A stretch of DNA of 64,000 nt. It comes from Clostridia bacterium (lineage in GTDB: Bacteria > Bacillota > Clostridia > TANB77 > CAG-465). Below the pieces are notes generated by a model. The model was not told the origin of the DNA. It saw nothing but the letters and a program-made list of their open reading frames with translations, and did no database searches. The stretch spans positions 62,001-126,000 of the forward strand of contig JAUNGP010000002.1 in assembly GCA_030524345.1 (NCBI GenBank), given 5' to 3'. The translations under genes and the position numbers were made by a program. This document shows, in pieces, positions 19,488 through 28,061 of this stretch. Positions within the stretch are counted from its first letter, which is position 1. Every line of letters starts with the position of its first letter.

Positions 19488-20180
19488 ATGACAAAACAAA
19501 AAAAACAAATGAAAGCTATAAAACTCATATTACTTGCAGCTTTTATATTACTACTGATATTTCTAACTATCAAATTATTTCCTTTGTTTAAAGATCTAGG
19601 CAGTGAAGCTGGTAGAATAGAATTTAAAAACAAAATAGATGAAATGGGAATATTAGGTCCTTTTATGATTATTGGACTTATATTCATACAACTCCTTGTT
19701 GCCTTCTTACCCGGGGAACCTCTTGAGATACTCGCTGGTATGTGCTATGGAACATTCGGTGGTATGTTACTCATTTTTGTGGGTGTTTTTCTGAGTAGTT
19801 TGATTGTGTTTTTTTCAGTGAAAAAATTTGGAAAAGATTTTATTGTTACTTTCTTTGGTGAAGAAGGATTCAAAAAGATCGAAAACAATAAGTTATTTAA
19901 AAATCCTAAAAAAGTGGAATTGATTTTATTTATACTATTTTTTATACCAGGTACACCAAAGGACCTATTTACATATATAGGTGGAATGATCCCCATAAAA
20001 CCTTTAAAATTTTTATTAATATCCACATTTGCTAGATTTCCATCAATTATCACTTCAACATTTGTAGGAGCAAATATTACTAATGGAAATTTACATTTAA
20101 CGATCTTTTCTTTTGTAATAACAATTATAATATCATTCATCGGACTTATGATATTTAATAAAATACAAAAAGATAATTAA
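19488..20180 (+). CDS. TVP38/TMEM64 (VTT domain) membrane protein
   Basis: 230 residues with about six membrane segments. The VTT/DedA core is visible: VAFLPGEPLEILAGMCYGTFGGMLLIFVG and later FFIPGTPKDLFTYIGGMIPI, the paired re-entrant loops of this family. Members act as lipid scramblases or transporters at the membrane. The start at 19488 is set by the promoter and has GCGGTGA upstream. Confidence 0.85.
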   Translation: MTKQKKQMKAIKLILLAAFILLLIFLTIKLFPLFKDLGSEAGRIEFKNKIDEMGILGPFMIIGLIFIQLLVAFLPGEPLEILAGMCYGTFGGMLLIFVGVFLSSLIVFFSVKKFGKDFIVTFFGEEGFKKIENNKLFKNPKKVELILFILFFIPGTPKDLFTYIGGMIPIKPLKFLLISTFARFPSIITSTFVGANITNGNLHLTIFSFVITIIISFIGLMIFNKIQKDN

Positions 20181-20196
20181 AAAGGAGACTATTATT

Positions 20197-20826
20197 ATGA
20201 TAATGGAACCTAAAATGTCCTTAAACTTACAGGACTTTTCTAATATAGAAAATTATTTTGAGACATCAGATACACTCAAAAATTCAAATATCATATCTGA
20301 AAATATCAACCATCTAAATATTAGTGAAATAGAATTTCATTCTTGTATGTTAAAAAATGTAGATTTTATCAATTGTAATCTTGATAAATCCTATTTTTTC
20401 AATACCATACTAGAAAACTGTGACCTTTCCAATATTAATTTAAATAAATCTACTTTTAAAAGGGTATTGTTTAAAAATTGTAAGCTAATTGGTACAAATC
20501 TTAATTCATCCTATTTAGAAAATGTAAAATTTATAGATTGTAATTTAAAAAATATATTTTTAGACGATAGCTCGCTAAATAAAGTTGCATTTTATCATTC
20601 AACCTTAAGAGACGCAATTTTTTCTAGTGCAACTTTAAAAGAAACTAGTTTTGAAGTCTCTGATTTAACGCTATGCGATTTTAGTAAAACTAGTCTCAAA
20701 AATATAGATCTTTCAAATTCTAATATAGAAGGAATCACTGTCTATCCAAATGACATCTGTGGAGTCACTTTAAATGAAATTCAAGCACTTGAATTCTTAA
20801 AGATTCTTGGAATCCGAATAAAATGA
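20197..20826 (+). CDS. pentapeptide repeat protein
   Basis: 209 residues. The centre shows a run of A(D/N)LxF-like five-residue repeats: VDFINCNLDKSYFFNTILEN, CDLSNINLNKSTFKRVLFKN, and so on to LKNIDLSNSNIEG. This folds as a right-handed quadrilateral beta helix. Some members shield DNA gyrase from inhibitors, but nothing here shows that role. It begins 16 bp after the VTT gene and is probably in its operon. Confidence 0.85.
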   Translation: MIMEPKMSLNLQDFSNIENYFETSDTLKNSNIISENINHLNISEIEFHSCMLKNVDFINCNLDKSYFFNTILENCDLSNINLNKSTFKRVLFKNCKLIGTNLNSSYLENVKFIDCNLKNIFLDDSSLNKVAFYHSTLRDAIFSSATLKETSFEVSDLTLCDFSKTSLKNIDLSNSNIEGITVYPNDICGVTLNEIQALEFLKILGIRIK

Positions 20827-20832
20827 CTTATG

Positions 20833-20861
20833 TTGATTTTTATGTAAATTTATGGTATAAT
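20833..20861 (+). promoter_or_regulatory. sigma-A promoter of the M23 peptidase gene
   Basis: TTGATT, 17-bp spacer, TATAAT. The expected transcript start at about 20868 leaves only a short leader. Confidence 0.7.
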
Positions 20862-20887
20862 TATTATTTGAAAGAGTGGTGAGCCTT

Positions 20888-21550
20888 TTGAAGAAAATTG
20901 ACATTGATTTATTAGACTTCCGATTAAAAAATAATGATCCATATGTCAAATCTAAAGTTAAAAAATGTAAAATTTTAGCTATTATTTTGGCTTTGTTTTT
21001 ACTCATATTAATCATTAACCCTCTTCATAAATTAAAAGAGGAATTTCATTATAAAATGGCTCATCCAAAAGTAGTAAAATTATACCCTGTAAAAAATGCT
21101 CAGGCAGATGCAAACGGAAAATACAATACAAAATATATTTATCCAACAGACGGAATAGTAACTTCTGAATACGGTTATAGAACAGATCCAATCACAGGAG
21201 GAGATTCATTTCATACTGGTATCGATATTTCATGCTATAATCACCATGATAATATACTTGCAGTTGCAAATGGAACTGTCACATTTGCCGGATCCCAAGA
21301 GGGATATGGATATTGTGTCGAAATCAGACATGATTTTGAAAATGAAACAATATATAGTTTTTATGCACACTTATCTAGTGTCCATGTATCAGAAGGACAG
21401 CAAGTACTACAGGGAGAAGTAATAGGAAATGAGGGTGGCGATCCCAATAGTGATCCAAATCCAGGATACAGCACAGGACACCATTTACATTTTGAGCTTA
21501 GAAACGCTTCCGGATATGGAAACGATATTGAACCTAATTTAGGACTTTAG
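20888..21550 (+). CDS. M23 family metallopeptidase, membrane-anchored
   Basis: About 220 residues. The N-terminal membrane segment (KILAIILALFLLILIIN) is followed by a LytM/M23 domain: SFHTGIDISC (HxxxD zinc ligands), YAHLSSV and HHLHFEL (HxH). It cleaves peptidoglycan cross-bridges or is a degenerate relative involved in sporulation or division, but the zinc ligands are intact. The start is taken as TTG at 20888, with GGTG 5 nt upstream; GTG at 20876 is possible. Confidence 0.85.
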   Translation: MKKIDIDLLDFRLKNNDPYVKSKVKKCKILAIILALFLLILIINPLHKLKEEFHYKMAHPKVVKLYPVKNAQADANGKYNTKYIYPTDGIVTSEYGYRTDPITGGDSFHTGIDISCYNHHDNILAVANGTVTFAGSQEGYGYCVEIRHDFENETIYSFYAHLSSVHVSEGQQVLQGEVIGNEGGDPNSDPNPGYSTGHHLHFELRNASGYGNDIEPNLGL

Positions 21551-21559
21551 CAAAATATG

Positions 21560-21597
21560 GAAGGGCACTTCACTTATGAAATGCCCTTTTTATTTAA
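21560..21597 (+). terminator. rho-independent terminator
   Basis: AAGGGCA and TGCCCTT with an inner TTCA/TGAA stem, followed by TTTTTATTT. It ends the M23 gene and overlaps the 3' end of the convergent fucO gene. Confidence 0.85.
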
Positions 21598-22748
21598 TAT
21601 GCAGTTTTAAATATTTCTATAATATCTTCAACACTCGGGTCGCGTGGATTTCCTGGTTTACAAGGATCTATCATTGCTTTTTTAGCAAGCATTGGAATAT
21701 CTTCCTTCTTAACTCCTACCTCAGATAATTTTTGTGTAATTCCAACAGAAGCAGATAGTTTTTTTATCATTTCTATAAACTTAGCTATTATTTCATTCTT
21801 ACTCATTCCTTCTGTTGATACATTTAATGCCTGTAATATTTCTGCAAATCTATCACTACATACAGCTCCATTATACCTCATTACATAAGGAAGTAAAATA
21901 GCATTAGCAAGCCCATGAGGAGTATCATATACAGCACCAAGTTGATGTGCCATGGAATGAACAATTCCAAGGCCAACATTTGAAAATCCCATACCGGCTA
22001 TATATTGAGCAAGCCCCATTTGCTCTACAGCTACAGGATCCTTTTTATTGACTGCATCTGGTAGATATTTAAATATCAACTGAATTGCTTTTAAATGGAA
22101 CATATCAGACATTTCCCATGCACCTTTTGTGATATATCCCTCTACTGCATGTGTTAAGGCATCCATTCCTGTTGCAGCAGCCAAAGATTTCGGCATTGAC
22201 TCCATAAGTTCAGAATCCACTATAGCAATTACCGGTATATCATGTGGATCAATGCAAACCATTTTCACTTCCTCTTCCTCATTTGTAATAACATAGTTTA
22301 TTGTTACCTCTGCAGCAGTACCTGCTGTTGTAGGTAGTGCAATTAAAGGCAATCCTTTATTTTTCGTATTTGCTACGCCATTAAGTGAAACAATATCACT
22401 AAAATCTGGATTTGTCATAACAATACTAATTGCTTTTGCAGTATCTATTGCTGAGCCTCCACCAACAGCCACTATTACATCAGTTTCATATTCTTTACAC
22501 TTTATAATGCCATCTTGTACATTTTTTATAGTAGGATTTGGCTTTACTTCATCATATACCGTAAACTCTATATTTGCTTTTTCTAATACATCTGTTACTT
22601 TGGATGTAACATCAGCACCTACCAATGCTTTATCTGTTACAACAAATATCTTTTTGTAACCTCTTGCTTTTAACTCTTCTGAAAGAATCTCTCTTGCTCC
22701 TCTTCCAAAATATGAAGTTTCATTTAGCATGAATCTATTTGTACTCAT
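21594..22748 (-). CDS. fucO: lactaldehyde reductase / 1,2-propanediol oxidoreductase
   Basis: 384 residues, iron-dependent alcohol dehydrogenase family. The N terminus NRFMLNETSYFGRGA, the ligand segment ATGMDALTHAVEGYITKGAWEMSD and GMGFSNVGLGIVHSMAHQLGA follow E. coli FucO closely. It reduces lactaldehyde to 1,2-propanediol with NADH during anaerobic fucose or rhamnose use, or the reverse. The gene stands alone, and no sugar-use genes are nearby. A cobalamin-type riboswitch lies upstream on the opposite strand. Confidence 0.9.
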   Translation of the reverse strand: MSTNRFMLNETSYFGRGAREILSEELKARGYKKIFVVTDKALVGADVTSKVTDVLEKANIEFTVYDEVKPNPTIKNVQDGIIKCKEYETDVIVAVGGGSAIDTAKAISIVMTNPDFSDIVSLNGVANTKNKGLPLIALPTTAGTAAEVTINYVITNEEEEVKMVCIDPHDIPVIAIVDSELMESMPKSLAAATGMDALTHAVEGYITKGAWEMSDMFHLKAIQLIFKYLPDAVNKKDPVAVEQMGLAQYIAGMGFSNVGLGIVHSMAHQLGAVYDTPHGLANAILLPYVMRYNGAVCSDRFAEILQALNVSTEGMSKNEIIAKFIEMIKKLSASVGITQKLSEVGVKKEDIPMLAKKAMIDPCKPGNPRDPSVEDIIEIFKTAY

Positions 22749-22937
22749 ATATCATTCCCCCCAAATATTAAGAAATATTGTATCAAAAGATAAAGCATTA
22801 ATCAATAATTAACACAAAAACTACACAAAACAATCTTCATACATATTTTATTCACAACCTGTAATATGTAAACTTAAATATTATTTTTCACGATATAATT
22901 TATAATATAGTAACTATTAATTTCCAAAAAATAATTT

Positions 22938-23170
22938 AAAGGAAAGACCTTGTCCCAAAAAGGTGTTAAAGATGTAATCTTAAGGGAACGAAACCCTCTC
23001 TAGTGAACAAGAATATAACCAGTACTGTAACACCGCTTTGGATGAGCCCATTTGGTTCCTTGCAACAAAACTACCACTGGATATTTCATTTAGAAAAAAT
23101 TATGATATAAAGACTGTGGGAAGTGTTATATAAAATATAGGTGGCCTGAATCATAATTTGGTCTACCTTT
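22938..23170 (+). ncRNA. cobalamin (B12) riboswitch, orphan and antisense-oriented
   Basis: The aptamer core is recognisable in order: CTTAAGGGAACG (J3/4 region), AGTGAAC, CCAGTACTGTAAC (CCGCNACTGTAA box), ACCACTGG (B12 box), and TGTGGGAAGTG (3' GGGAAG element). Helices: GGTGTTA 22962-22968 pairs with TAACACC 23028-23034; P1 pairs AAAGG..AGACC 22938-22949 with GGTCT.CCTTT 23160-23170. No plus-strand gene follows. Downstream it faces the 3' end of the ECF gene on the minus strand. Tandem -10-like TATAAT boxes lie at 22894-22906, but no good -35 is seen. Confidence 0.82.
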
Positions 23171-23172
23171 TT
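23139..23172 (+). terminator. riboswitch expression-platform hairpin
   Basis: AGGTGGCC can pair with GGTCTACCT (one bulge), followed by TTTTT. Its 3' arm is the same sequence as the 3' arm of P1, so ligand-stabilised P1 and this terminator would exclude each other. Confidence 0.55.
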
Positions 23173-23210
23173 AGCACGAAAAAATCATACCAATTACAAT
23201 TTAACTATCT

Positions 23211-23248
23211 TAAAACAAAAGAGTCAACAACTAAACAGTCATCGACTC
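23211..23248 (-). terminator. terminator of the ECF S-component gene
   Basis: On the minus strand, GAGTC..ACT..AGT..GACTC forms a hairpin followed by TTTTGTTTT, directly after the stop at 23257. It may also stop plus-strand readthrough from the riboswitch. Confidence 0.75.
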
Positions 23249-23256
23249 CCCTTTTC

Positions 23257-23784
23257 TTATTTGTTTATTATTTCTTTTAATTTTGGCTCTAAAAATCTAC
23301 AAATCGGTATGCTAATAATTATAACAAATGCATCTGCTACAAATGCATATACATTTTTTGTACATCTAAGTATAAAGGGCTGTGAATACAAGAAACTTTC
23401 TACACTTGATTTCACAATTAGCATCGCAATTGCTGTAGCAATCATAATTACTATTGAAGAGATAATTGTTTCCAGCAAGGGCTTTTTTAGCCTCTTAACC
23501 GCTTTAAAAGTAATCCCCATGATAATTCCAAGTAAAAGATTGGCAACTGCCCATCCTGGCATTCCTCTCAATCCATTAATTAGCAAACAATACAGTACGA
23601 CACCAATTGTTCCTACAATGGTTCCACTAATTGTACCTTTGACATAACAATAAACCGTCATTGCTATATATCCTAAGCAAAGATAATAGTTTTCAAATAC
23701 AGGAACTTGCAAACATAATGATAATACAACAAACAGTGCAATCCCCATCGCATTATTAGCAATACTTTTTGTTACAGATTTCAT
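23257..23784 (-). CDS. ECF transporter S component
   Basis: 175 residues with about five to six membrane segments and no ATPase. LSLCLQVPVFENYYLCLGYIAMT at the N terminus and LINGLRGMPGWAVANLLLGIIMG resemble the substrate-binding S subunits of energy-coupling-factor vitamin transporters. The shared T and A subunits are not in the window. The substrate is unknown; the B12 riboswitch reading toward its 3' end makes a corrinoid worth testing. AGGAGG precedes the ATG. Confidence 0.78.
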   Translation of the reverse strand: MKSVTKSIANNAMGIALFVVLSLCLQVPVFENYYLCLGYIAMTVYCYVKGTISGTIVGTIGVVLYCLLINGLRGMPGWAVANLLLGIIMGITFKAVKRLKKPLLETIISSIVIMIATAIAMLIVKSSVESFLYSQPFILRCTKNVYAFVADAFVIIISIPICRFLEPKLKEIINK

Positions 23785-24022
23785 AAAACTTTCCTCCTAA
23801 TTAGTTAGAATTAATAGACTACTCCAAACATTATATCACGTAATCAATTTTATGTCAATTAACATTGATATCCCTCAATGAGCAAAAATACCTTCCCCTA
23901 TTTAAAATAATGATTTAAGCTATATCATTTTTATCATAATTTGTTCAGGCAAATAAGAACTACTGATAGTAAGTCACAATTACTCACAATCAGTAGTATC
24001 ATTAACATATGAATTTTTTATA

Positions 24023-24051
24023 TTGATAAAATATTATTAATATAGTATAAT
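24023..24051 (+). promoter_or_regulatory. promoter of the 86-nt small RNA
   Basis: TTGATA, 17-bp spacer, TATAAT. The predicted start is about 24058, at the first base of the closing stem. Confidence 0.75.
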
Positions 24052-24057
24052 ATTTAT

Positions 24058-24143
24058 CAATTGGATTTGTATCACTACTCGTCTTGGGCGTTCTGTCTAG
24101 GGTTTGACTTACATTAGACATAGTGAAAAAAATCCAATTTTTT
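24058..24143 (+). ncRNA. candidate small structured RNA, about 86 nt
   Basis: A closing stem AATTGGATTT (24059-24068) pairs with AAATCCAATT (24130-24139), followed by a T run. Inside, TCACTA pairs with TAGTGA and holds two hairpins: CGTC/GGCG with a 3-nt loop, and TGTCTA/TAGACA with a 15-nt loop. It has its own promoter, no ORF, and ends 15 bp before the convergent tcdA stop. I do not recognise the family. Confidence 0.65.
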
Positions 24144-24158
24144 ATGATTCATTCATAT

Positions 24159-24848
24159 TTATTTTAACAAATCCTTTATCACCTCTGAGGCCATAATCAG
24201 TCCTGCAACAGAGGGAACAAATGATACGCTCCCTAATGTACTTGTTTCTACTTTCTTTTGAACTGGTATTTCTGTAGAAAAAACAACTTTTTGTTTTTTA
24301 ATACCAGCATCTTTTAATTTTCTTCTCATGCATTTAGCAAGAGGGCAAGTACTTGTTTTATATATATCTGCAACTTTAATATCTAATGGATTTAGTTTAT
24401 TTCCCATTCCCATACAGGAAATACATTTGATATTCTTTTTACTGCATTCTGTTATAATAGCTACTTTCGCCTCAATATTATCCACAGCATCAACAACATA
24501 ATCAATATCTCCCTTGATAATTTGATTAATATTTTCAGATGTAATATTTGCTTTTATTGCTTTGATATTTGCCTCTTTATGAATATCAATTAATCTTTCC
24601 TGGGCCACTTTCACCTTATCTTTTCCAACAGTACTCTCCAGTGCAATTAATTGTCTATTTATATTAGTTACATCTACTATATCTTTATCTATAATAGTAA
24701 TGTTTCCAACTCCACTTCTTGCTATAGCTTCTAAAGCATAGGATCCTACTCCACCTATTCCACAAACCAATACATGACTATTTTTTAATTTATTGATATT
24801 TTCCCTACCTATTACGATTTCTGTCCTTTGGTATATTGAATCTTCCAT
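24159..24848 (-). CDS. tcdA: tRNA threonylcarbamoyladenosine dehydratase, ThiF/E1 family
   Basis: 229 residues. ATP-binding GIGGVGSYALEAIARSG, DKDIVDVTNINRQLIA and the DYVVDAVDNIEAK segment are the E1-like adenylation motifs. The C-terminal half contains Cys residues in CISCMGMG. TcdA converts t6A37 of tRNA to cyclic ct6A. It follows the U32 gene by 4 bp in one operon. Length and domain content fit TcdA better than ThiF or MoeB. Confidence 0.88.
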   Translation of the reverse strand: MEDSIYQRTEIVIGRENINKLKNSHVLVCGIGGVGSYALEAIARSGVGNITIIDKDIVDVTNINRQLIALESTVGKDKVKVAQERLIDIHKEANIKAIKANITSENINQIIKGDIDYVVDAVDNIEAKVAIITECSKKNIKCISCMGMGNKLNPLDIKVADIYKTSTCPLAKCMRRKLKDAGIKKQKVVFSTEIPVQKKVETSTLGSVSFVPSVAGLIMASEVIKDLLK

Positions 24849-24852
24849 AAGT

Positions 24853-26100
24853 TTATTTTTTTCTCCTTATAACGGTATCACTGGCAAGTTCAAAAGGTAT
24901 TTCTATTTTTACCAGTTGTCCTTTAATACCAGGATTAATTGTATCAATAGGTTGTCCATTTTTAATATCATATAATTTTTCTATATGAAACACACATTCT
25001 TCAAAACTATCATGGCGTAGTACTTCTAGTTGATCCCCTAAACTTAATTTGTTTTTTATTTCAACTATATATAATCCTTCTCTTTCTTTTTCTATTACCC
25101 TAGCACCATACTCGTATTCCATATTTTCACTTTTTCCATCTAGGTCATGGATATCTTGATTTTTATCATCTACAAAGTAAAATTCAGAAAGTCCTCTAGT
25201 TTTTACTTTCAAAAGTTCCTTTAAATATTTGCTATAATCATATTCTTTTTCTCTTCCTTCAGATTTTAAATTCATATAGTCATCTATTGCCTGTCTATAC
25301 ACTCTCACCACAGTTGCCAAATAATAATCTGTTTTTAATCTTCCCTCTATTTTTAAGCTGTCAATTCCCATTTCAATCAATGTTGGAATTTCTTTTATTA
25401 AACACATATCTTTAGATGAGAATAAATATGTTCCTTTTTCATCAAAGTCAAGATTAATCACACTATCTTTATTATTTACCTCTGTTGCAGTAATGTTATA
25501 TTGCCATCTACATGGTTGTGCACAGTCTCCCAAATTTGCGCATCTATTAGCTAAATATTTACTTAAATAACATCTTCCAGAATAAGCATAGCAAATCGCC
25601 CCATGTACAAACATCTCTACTTCTAAATCTTTTGGTTTATTCTTCATAATATACTCGATTCTTTCCTTACTTAACTCACGAGCAAGAATCACCCTTTTAG
25701 CTCCATATTTATGCCAAAAGTTTGCTGAATGTAGACTCACAACATTTGCTTGGGTACTAATATGAATTTCCATATTAGGCGCTATTTCTTTTATTGTATC
25801 AATAACGCCAGGATCACTTGCAATAATCGCATCAGCCCCTACTTTATCAAGCCTTTTTACTTCTTCTATTATTTCATCATAATCAGTATCATTTGCATAA
25901 ATATTTAATGCAACATATACTTTTTTACCTATACTATGAGCATATCTACAAGTTTCCTCCAATGTATCGCTATTAAGTTCTGCTCTAGATCTAAGTGATA
26001 GTTTTGCTGTTCCAGCATATACTGCGTCTGCACCATACATAAATGCAATTTTTGCCTTCTCAATACTACCAGCAGGTGCCAATAATTCTATTTTTTTCAT
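24853..26100 (-). CDS. U32 family peptidase / tRNA hydroxylation protein TrhP-like
   Basis: 415 residues. It has MKKIELLAPAGS at the N terminus, the U32 signature EMFVHGAICYAYSGRCYLS, and an iron-sulfur type Cys set (RCANLGDCAQPCRW). TrhP-type members take part in 5-hydroxyuridine formation on tRNA, which would suit its tRNA-modifying neighbour TcdA; others were annotated as collagenase-like. Start and stop overlap the adjacent gene by 4 nt. Confidence 0.88.
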   Translation of the reverse strand: MKKIELLAPAGSIEKAKIAFMYGADAVYAGTAKLSLRSRAELNSDTLEETCRYAHSIGKKVYVALNIYANDTDYDEIIEEVKRLDKVGADAIIASDPGVIDTIKEIAPNMEIHISTQANVVSLHSANFWHKYGAKRVILARELSKERIEYIMKNKPKDLEVEMFVHGAICYAYSGRCYLSKYLANRCANLGDCAQPCRWQYNITATEVNNKDSVINLDFDEKGTYLFSSKDMCLIKEIPTLIEMGIDSLKIEGRLKTDYYLATVVRVYRQAIDDYMNLKSEGREKEYDYSKYLKELLKVKTRGLSEFYFVDDKNQDIHDLDGKSENMEYEYGARVIEKEREGLYIVEIKNKLSLGDQLEVLRHDSFEECVFHIEKLYDIKNGQPIDTINPGIKGQLVKIEIPFELASDTVIRRKK

Positions 26101-26957
26101 ACTATATTCTCCTTCATATTATACATCTCTTTCATTTTTAAAGCATCTATACTTTGCGTTCCAGCAGATTCACATATTATTCTTGGTTCTAGTTTCAATT
26201 TATCTAATACCGCCAAAACATGTTCAAAATATGGTCCACATTCTTGTTCTTCAAATGTTACATGTTTTTTCTCGCCACCCTTTAGAGTATATTCCATTTT
26301 GCTAAAATGACTATGAAAATGTTTCATTCTCTCATAACCTAATTGATCAATATATTTTGTTAATTCTCTTTCCCACTCTGCTATAGTATTTAACCTTCCT
26401 AAAGTTCGACAGTACAAGTGCCCAAAATCAATTGTAGGAATTAGTCTTTCATCTACCATACACATCTTAATAATTTCATCACTATTTCCAAGTTGATTTA
26501 TTTTCCCCATGGTCTCTGGACAAATAGTAACACTTCCAAGTCCTAACTCATCTGCCCTATCATATGCTTTCTTTAAAAGTCTACAACTACTTTCAACCGC
26601 ATATTCTCTTTCAAGTCCAAGTAAGGCCCCTGCATGTACTACAATTCTTGTAGCTCCCATTTTATTAGCTACTTGCATTGTATCAGTTATATACTGAATT
26701 GTTTTTTCCTTTTTTTCTTCTTCTTGAGTAGAAAGACTAATATAATATGGAGCATGTACACTAAGCAATATGTCGTATTTAAAAGCTTCTTCTTTCAGTC
26801 TAGAAGCTTTCTCATCACTTACCCTAACACCTCTTGAGCATTGATATTCATAAGCATCAAGTCCCATTTCATATAAATATTTAGGCATATCTTCTGATAC
26901 TTTAAACTTCTTATCATAGAAATCCGCAGGATTACCAGCTACTCCAAATGTTATCAT
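26097..26957 (-). CDS. AP endonuclease family 2 / endonuclease IV-like TIM barrel
   Basis: 286 residues. Metal-ligand segments of the endonuclease IV barrel appear in order: LSVHAPYYISL, RIVVHAGALLG, TICPETMGK, PTIDFGHLYC and KHFHSHFS. These carry the His, Glu and Asp residues of the tri-zinc site. It probably cuts DNA at abasic sites. It is coupled to neighbours on both sides by ATGA overlaps. Confidence 0.85.
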   Translation of the reverse strand: MITFGVAGNPADFYDKKFKVSEDMPKYLYEMGLDAYEYQCSRGVRVSDEKASRLKEEAFKYDILLSVHAPYYISLSTQEEEKKEKTIQYITDTMQVANKMGATRIVVHAGALLGLEREYAVESSCRLLKKAYDRADELGLGSVTICPETMGKINQLGNSDEIIKMCMVDERLIPTIDFGHLYCRTLGRLNTIAEWERELTKYIDQLGYERMKHFHSHFSKMEYTLKGGEKKHVTFEEQECGPYFEHVLAVLDKLKLEPRIICESAGTQSIDALKMKEMYNMKENIV

Positions 26958-27703
26958 TTAACCACCTTTTTTAATTCAATAGCAAAGCCATCAGATGGAA
27001 TAATAATATTCTTACTATTGATTTTTTCAGCTGCAACTCTTGTAGTGTCTTTCATATGTGTTGCAACAATTGTCTTGCTTGGCCTATTATTTGAAAGTGT
27101 AAGTATATTATCAATTCCCATATGAGAATCATCACCTACTTCATTTGACATATCAGCCACTAAGATATCAGATTTTTCTAACAGTTCATATACTCCATCA
27201 CATATTTTAGCATCTCCTGTAAAGCCGACACTCAATCCATCATTTACAAGTAAATACCCAAAAGAATTATATTTTTCACTATGTTCTACAGCATAGCTAC
27301 TAATTTTCATCTGAGGAAATAGTTCAAATTCCTTTAATTCTTCACATTCTATATACCTCAAATGTAAATTTTCTACCATTTGATCATAGTTTCCCTTAAA
27401 CGCAAGTTCTACTAAATCTTTTACTACTTTTTCTATCCCTTTCTCTCCTACTATAGTAAAAGCTGTTTCTCTCCTATTTAAATTCTTAAGTTGTGATAAA
27501 AGTAAAAATGGTAAATCAAAATAATGATCTCCGTGCAAATGTGTTATAATACAACAATCTATATCTTGTAAGTTATGTCCTAATTTTAGCAAACCCTTAC
27601 ATGCTCCATTTGGTATATCTACAAGTACCTTATCATTGATAAGGGTACATGCACTATTTGACTCTGAAAATATTGACCCTGTTCCTATTAATTCAATTTT
27701 CAT
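26954..27703 (-). CDS. MBL-fold hydrolase, ribonuclease Z-like
   Basis: 249 residues. IITHLHGDHYFDLPF is the HxHxDH zinc motif in the form typical of RNase Z; VGFTGDAKICD supplies the next ligand and IVATHMKDT the last. The long exosite of true tRNase Z is not evident, so the substrate is unsure. ATG at 27703 is chosen (GAGAGGA 7 nt upstream); an ATG at 27709 is too close. Confidence 0.82.
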   Translation of the reverse strand: MKIELIGTGSIFSESNSACTLINDKVLVDIPNGACKGLLKLGHNLQDIDCCIITHLHGDHYFDLPFLLLSQLKNLNRRETAFTIVGEKGIEKVVKDLVELAFKGNYDQMVENLHLRYIECEELKEFELFPQMKISSYAVEHSEKYNSFGYLLVNDGLSVGFTGDAKICDGVYELLEKSDILVADMSNEVGDDSHMGIDNILTLSNNRPSKTIVATHMKDTTRVAAEKINSKNIIIPSDGFAIELKKVVK

Positions 27704-27965
27704 ATTCATTCCTCTCTTTCCATATTTTTTTAATCACATCAAGTGATAACGTAGATAAGAAAAATCCAATTACTGGTACAGCAGAATTTAAAAATATATT
27801 TCCATCTTGATTGATATATATTGTAAATAGTATAACTACTATATAAGTTAGAATACATATACTAATTTTCCTAGTTAGACTAGTTTCCCATTTCTTATCT
27901 AATTCAACTTTTTTATTCCTTTCTTTAATTTGAATAATTTCTTTTTCCAATTCTTCGTTACTCAT
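27693..27965 (-). CDS. small coiled-coil, two-segment membrane protein
   Basis: 90 residues. A charged helical N terminus (EELEKEIIQIKERNKKVELDK) is followed by two membrane segments (ISICILTYIVVILFTIYI and LNSAVPVIGFFLSTLSL). GAGGAG lies 7 nt before the chosen ATG. It overlaps the start of the MBL gene. The function is unknown. Confidence 0.6.
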   Translation of the reverse strand: MSNEELEKEIIQIKERNKKVELDKKWETSLTRKISICILTYIVVILFTIYINQDGNIFLNSAVPVIGFFLSTLSLDVIKKIWKERNEYEN

Positions 27966-28061
27966 CATTAATCTCCTCAAAACACACCTATATTATACAC
28001 TATTCTATTCATTTTGTAAACATCGTCATAAATAGAAGATATTCGTCTTAATTGATTTTTC

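Noticed and set aside
22938-23170. RNase P, SRP, 6S or tmRNA identity for the spacer RNA
   Set aside because: It lacks the conserved cores of those RNAs, while the ordered cobalamin elements fit.
23261-23647. Plus-strand ORF of 128 codons after the riboswitch, which might be its target gene
   Set aside because: It is a shadow of the ECF S-component gene on the minus strand; its translation lacks any domain and has no ribosome site.
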